Shown piece by piece: positions 63,855-64,000 of a stretch of 64,000 nt of DNA. Positions within the stretch are counted from its first letter, which is position 1, and every line of letters begins with the position of its first letter. The notes beneath the pieces were generated by a model, which did not search any database, had not been told where the DNA came from, and saw nothing but the letters and a program-made list of their open reading frames with translations. Made by a program: the position numbers and the translations under genes. The stretch comes from Bedellia somnulentella (Eukaryota; Arthropoda; Insecta; Lepidoptera; Bedelliidae): assembly GCA_963576735.1 (NCBI GenBank), contig OY755196.1, forward strand, positions 5,561,912 to 5,625,911, given 5' to 3'.

Positions 63855-64000
63855 TTATATCATATTCCATTGCCAATCTATTTTTCCTTCTTCACTCACA
63901 AAGTAATTTGCAAATTCTTCTCTGACTGTTGTTAACATAGGTCCACCTCGACGAACATTCTGAGTTGTTTCTATTATAGAGTTTGGAAGACCCTCAAATG
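63855..64000 (-). CDS. Harbinger 2 transposase, C-terminal end
   Basis: On the minus strand the frame reads NSIIETTQNVRRGGPMLTTV and REEFANYFVSEEGKIDWQW, ending at TAA (63857-63855). It aligns with the C-terminus of the Harbinger 1 transposase (LAANEVRNRFAQYFVSNEG). The rest of the gene is outside the window. Its place inside the MADF intron on the opposite strand repeats the layout at 303-2726. Confidence 0.7.
   Translation of the reverse strand, partial: FEGLPNSIIETTQNVRRGGPMLTTVREEFANYFVSEEGKIDWQWNMI

Larger units (their letters stand above)
63161..64000 (+). mobile_element. PIF/Harbinger element 2, left part (runs out of the window)
   Basis: TTAA precedes GGCTGGCCATACACGGACAG, the probable terminal repeat. 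The next 200 bases hold several copies of GACTGCTTGA and its complement and of CATACAC, probable subterminal transposase sites. A MADF first exon on the plus strand and the end of a Harbinger transposase on the minus strand follow. The right end is outside the window. Confidence 0.7.

Overview
The window is eukaryotic, AT-rich and almost entirely built of transposable elements. I see no conventional host gene, tRNA gene, rRNA gene or CRISPR array. The element mix (BEL/Pao, copia, errantivirus-type gypsy, DIRS, jockey/CR1-like and RTE-like LINEs, mariner, pogo, piggyBac, hAT, PIF/Harbinger, Transib) points to an insect. A tRNA-derived SINE with a conserved GTGAGGAAACC block and a LINE 3' tail containing the reverse complement of AAGCGATCTCTTCCAG suggest a lepidopteran. 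Element orientations are mixed and nesting is deep, as in heterochromatin or a piRNA cluster.

Layout. 1-3360: a BEL/Pao polyprotein split by a PIF/Harbinger element whose two genes interlock on opposite strands. 3500-5030: fragments of a mariner, a LINE reverse transcriptase and a second Harbinger transposase. 5841-7135: a complete mariner with perfect terminal repeats and an intact transposase. 8300-15235: a pogo-type DNA transposon with a C-terminal PHD-like finger, split by an apparently full-length two-ORF LINE. 16-19 kb: BEL and RTE-like LINE fragments, then a DDE-like family I cannot name. 19-23.5 kb: foldback repeats, a truncated DIRS element and a TTAA-type terminus. 23.5-26 kb: a decayed Transib (RAG1-related) transposase carrying a SINE. 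26-29.8 kb: a truncated copia. 29.8-35.8 kb: a hydra/aphid-type transposase family broken by pieces of errantivirus and of mononegavirus-like genes, ending in an inverted LTR with a tRNA-Leu primer site.

35773-55737 is a tandem array of a 6.8 kb unit (two full copies and one partial). Each unit holds a hAT pseudogene, an errantivirus-type integrase, a rhabdovirus-like nucleoprotein fragment, a phosphoprotein-like ORF with the viral gene junction still visible between them, then an Env transmembrane tail and an LTR (the last two only in units 1 and 2). 56-59.5 kb holds a SINE with perfect target duplications and a piggyBac-like element broken by a LINE tail. 59.5-61.8 kb repeats the theme: integrase fragment, a second and different mononegavirus nucleoprotein-like ORF, Env tail and LTR. 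The window ends with another copy of the unnamed DDE-like family and the start of a second interlocked Harbinger.

The most notable content is the repeated placing of negative-strand RNA virus genes inside LTR-retroelement frameworks (at least three configurations, at least two nucleoprotein types), and the reciprocal gene interlock of the Harbinger elements. All viral-derived genes here are broken genomic copies and are described only as such.
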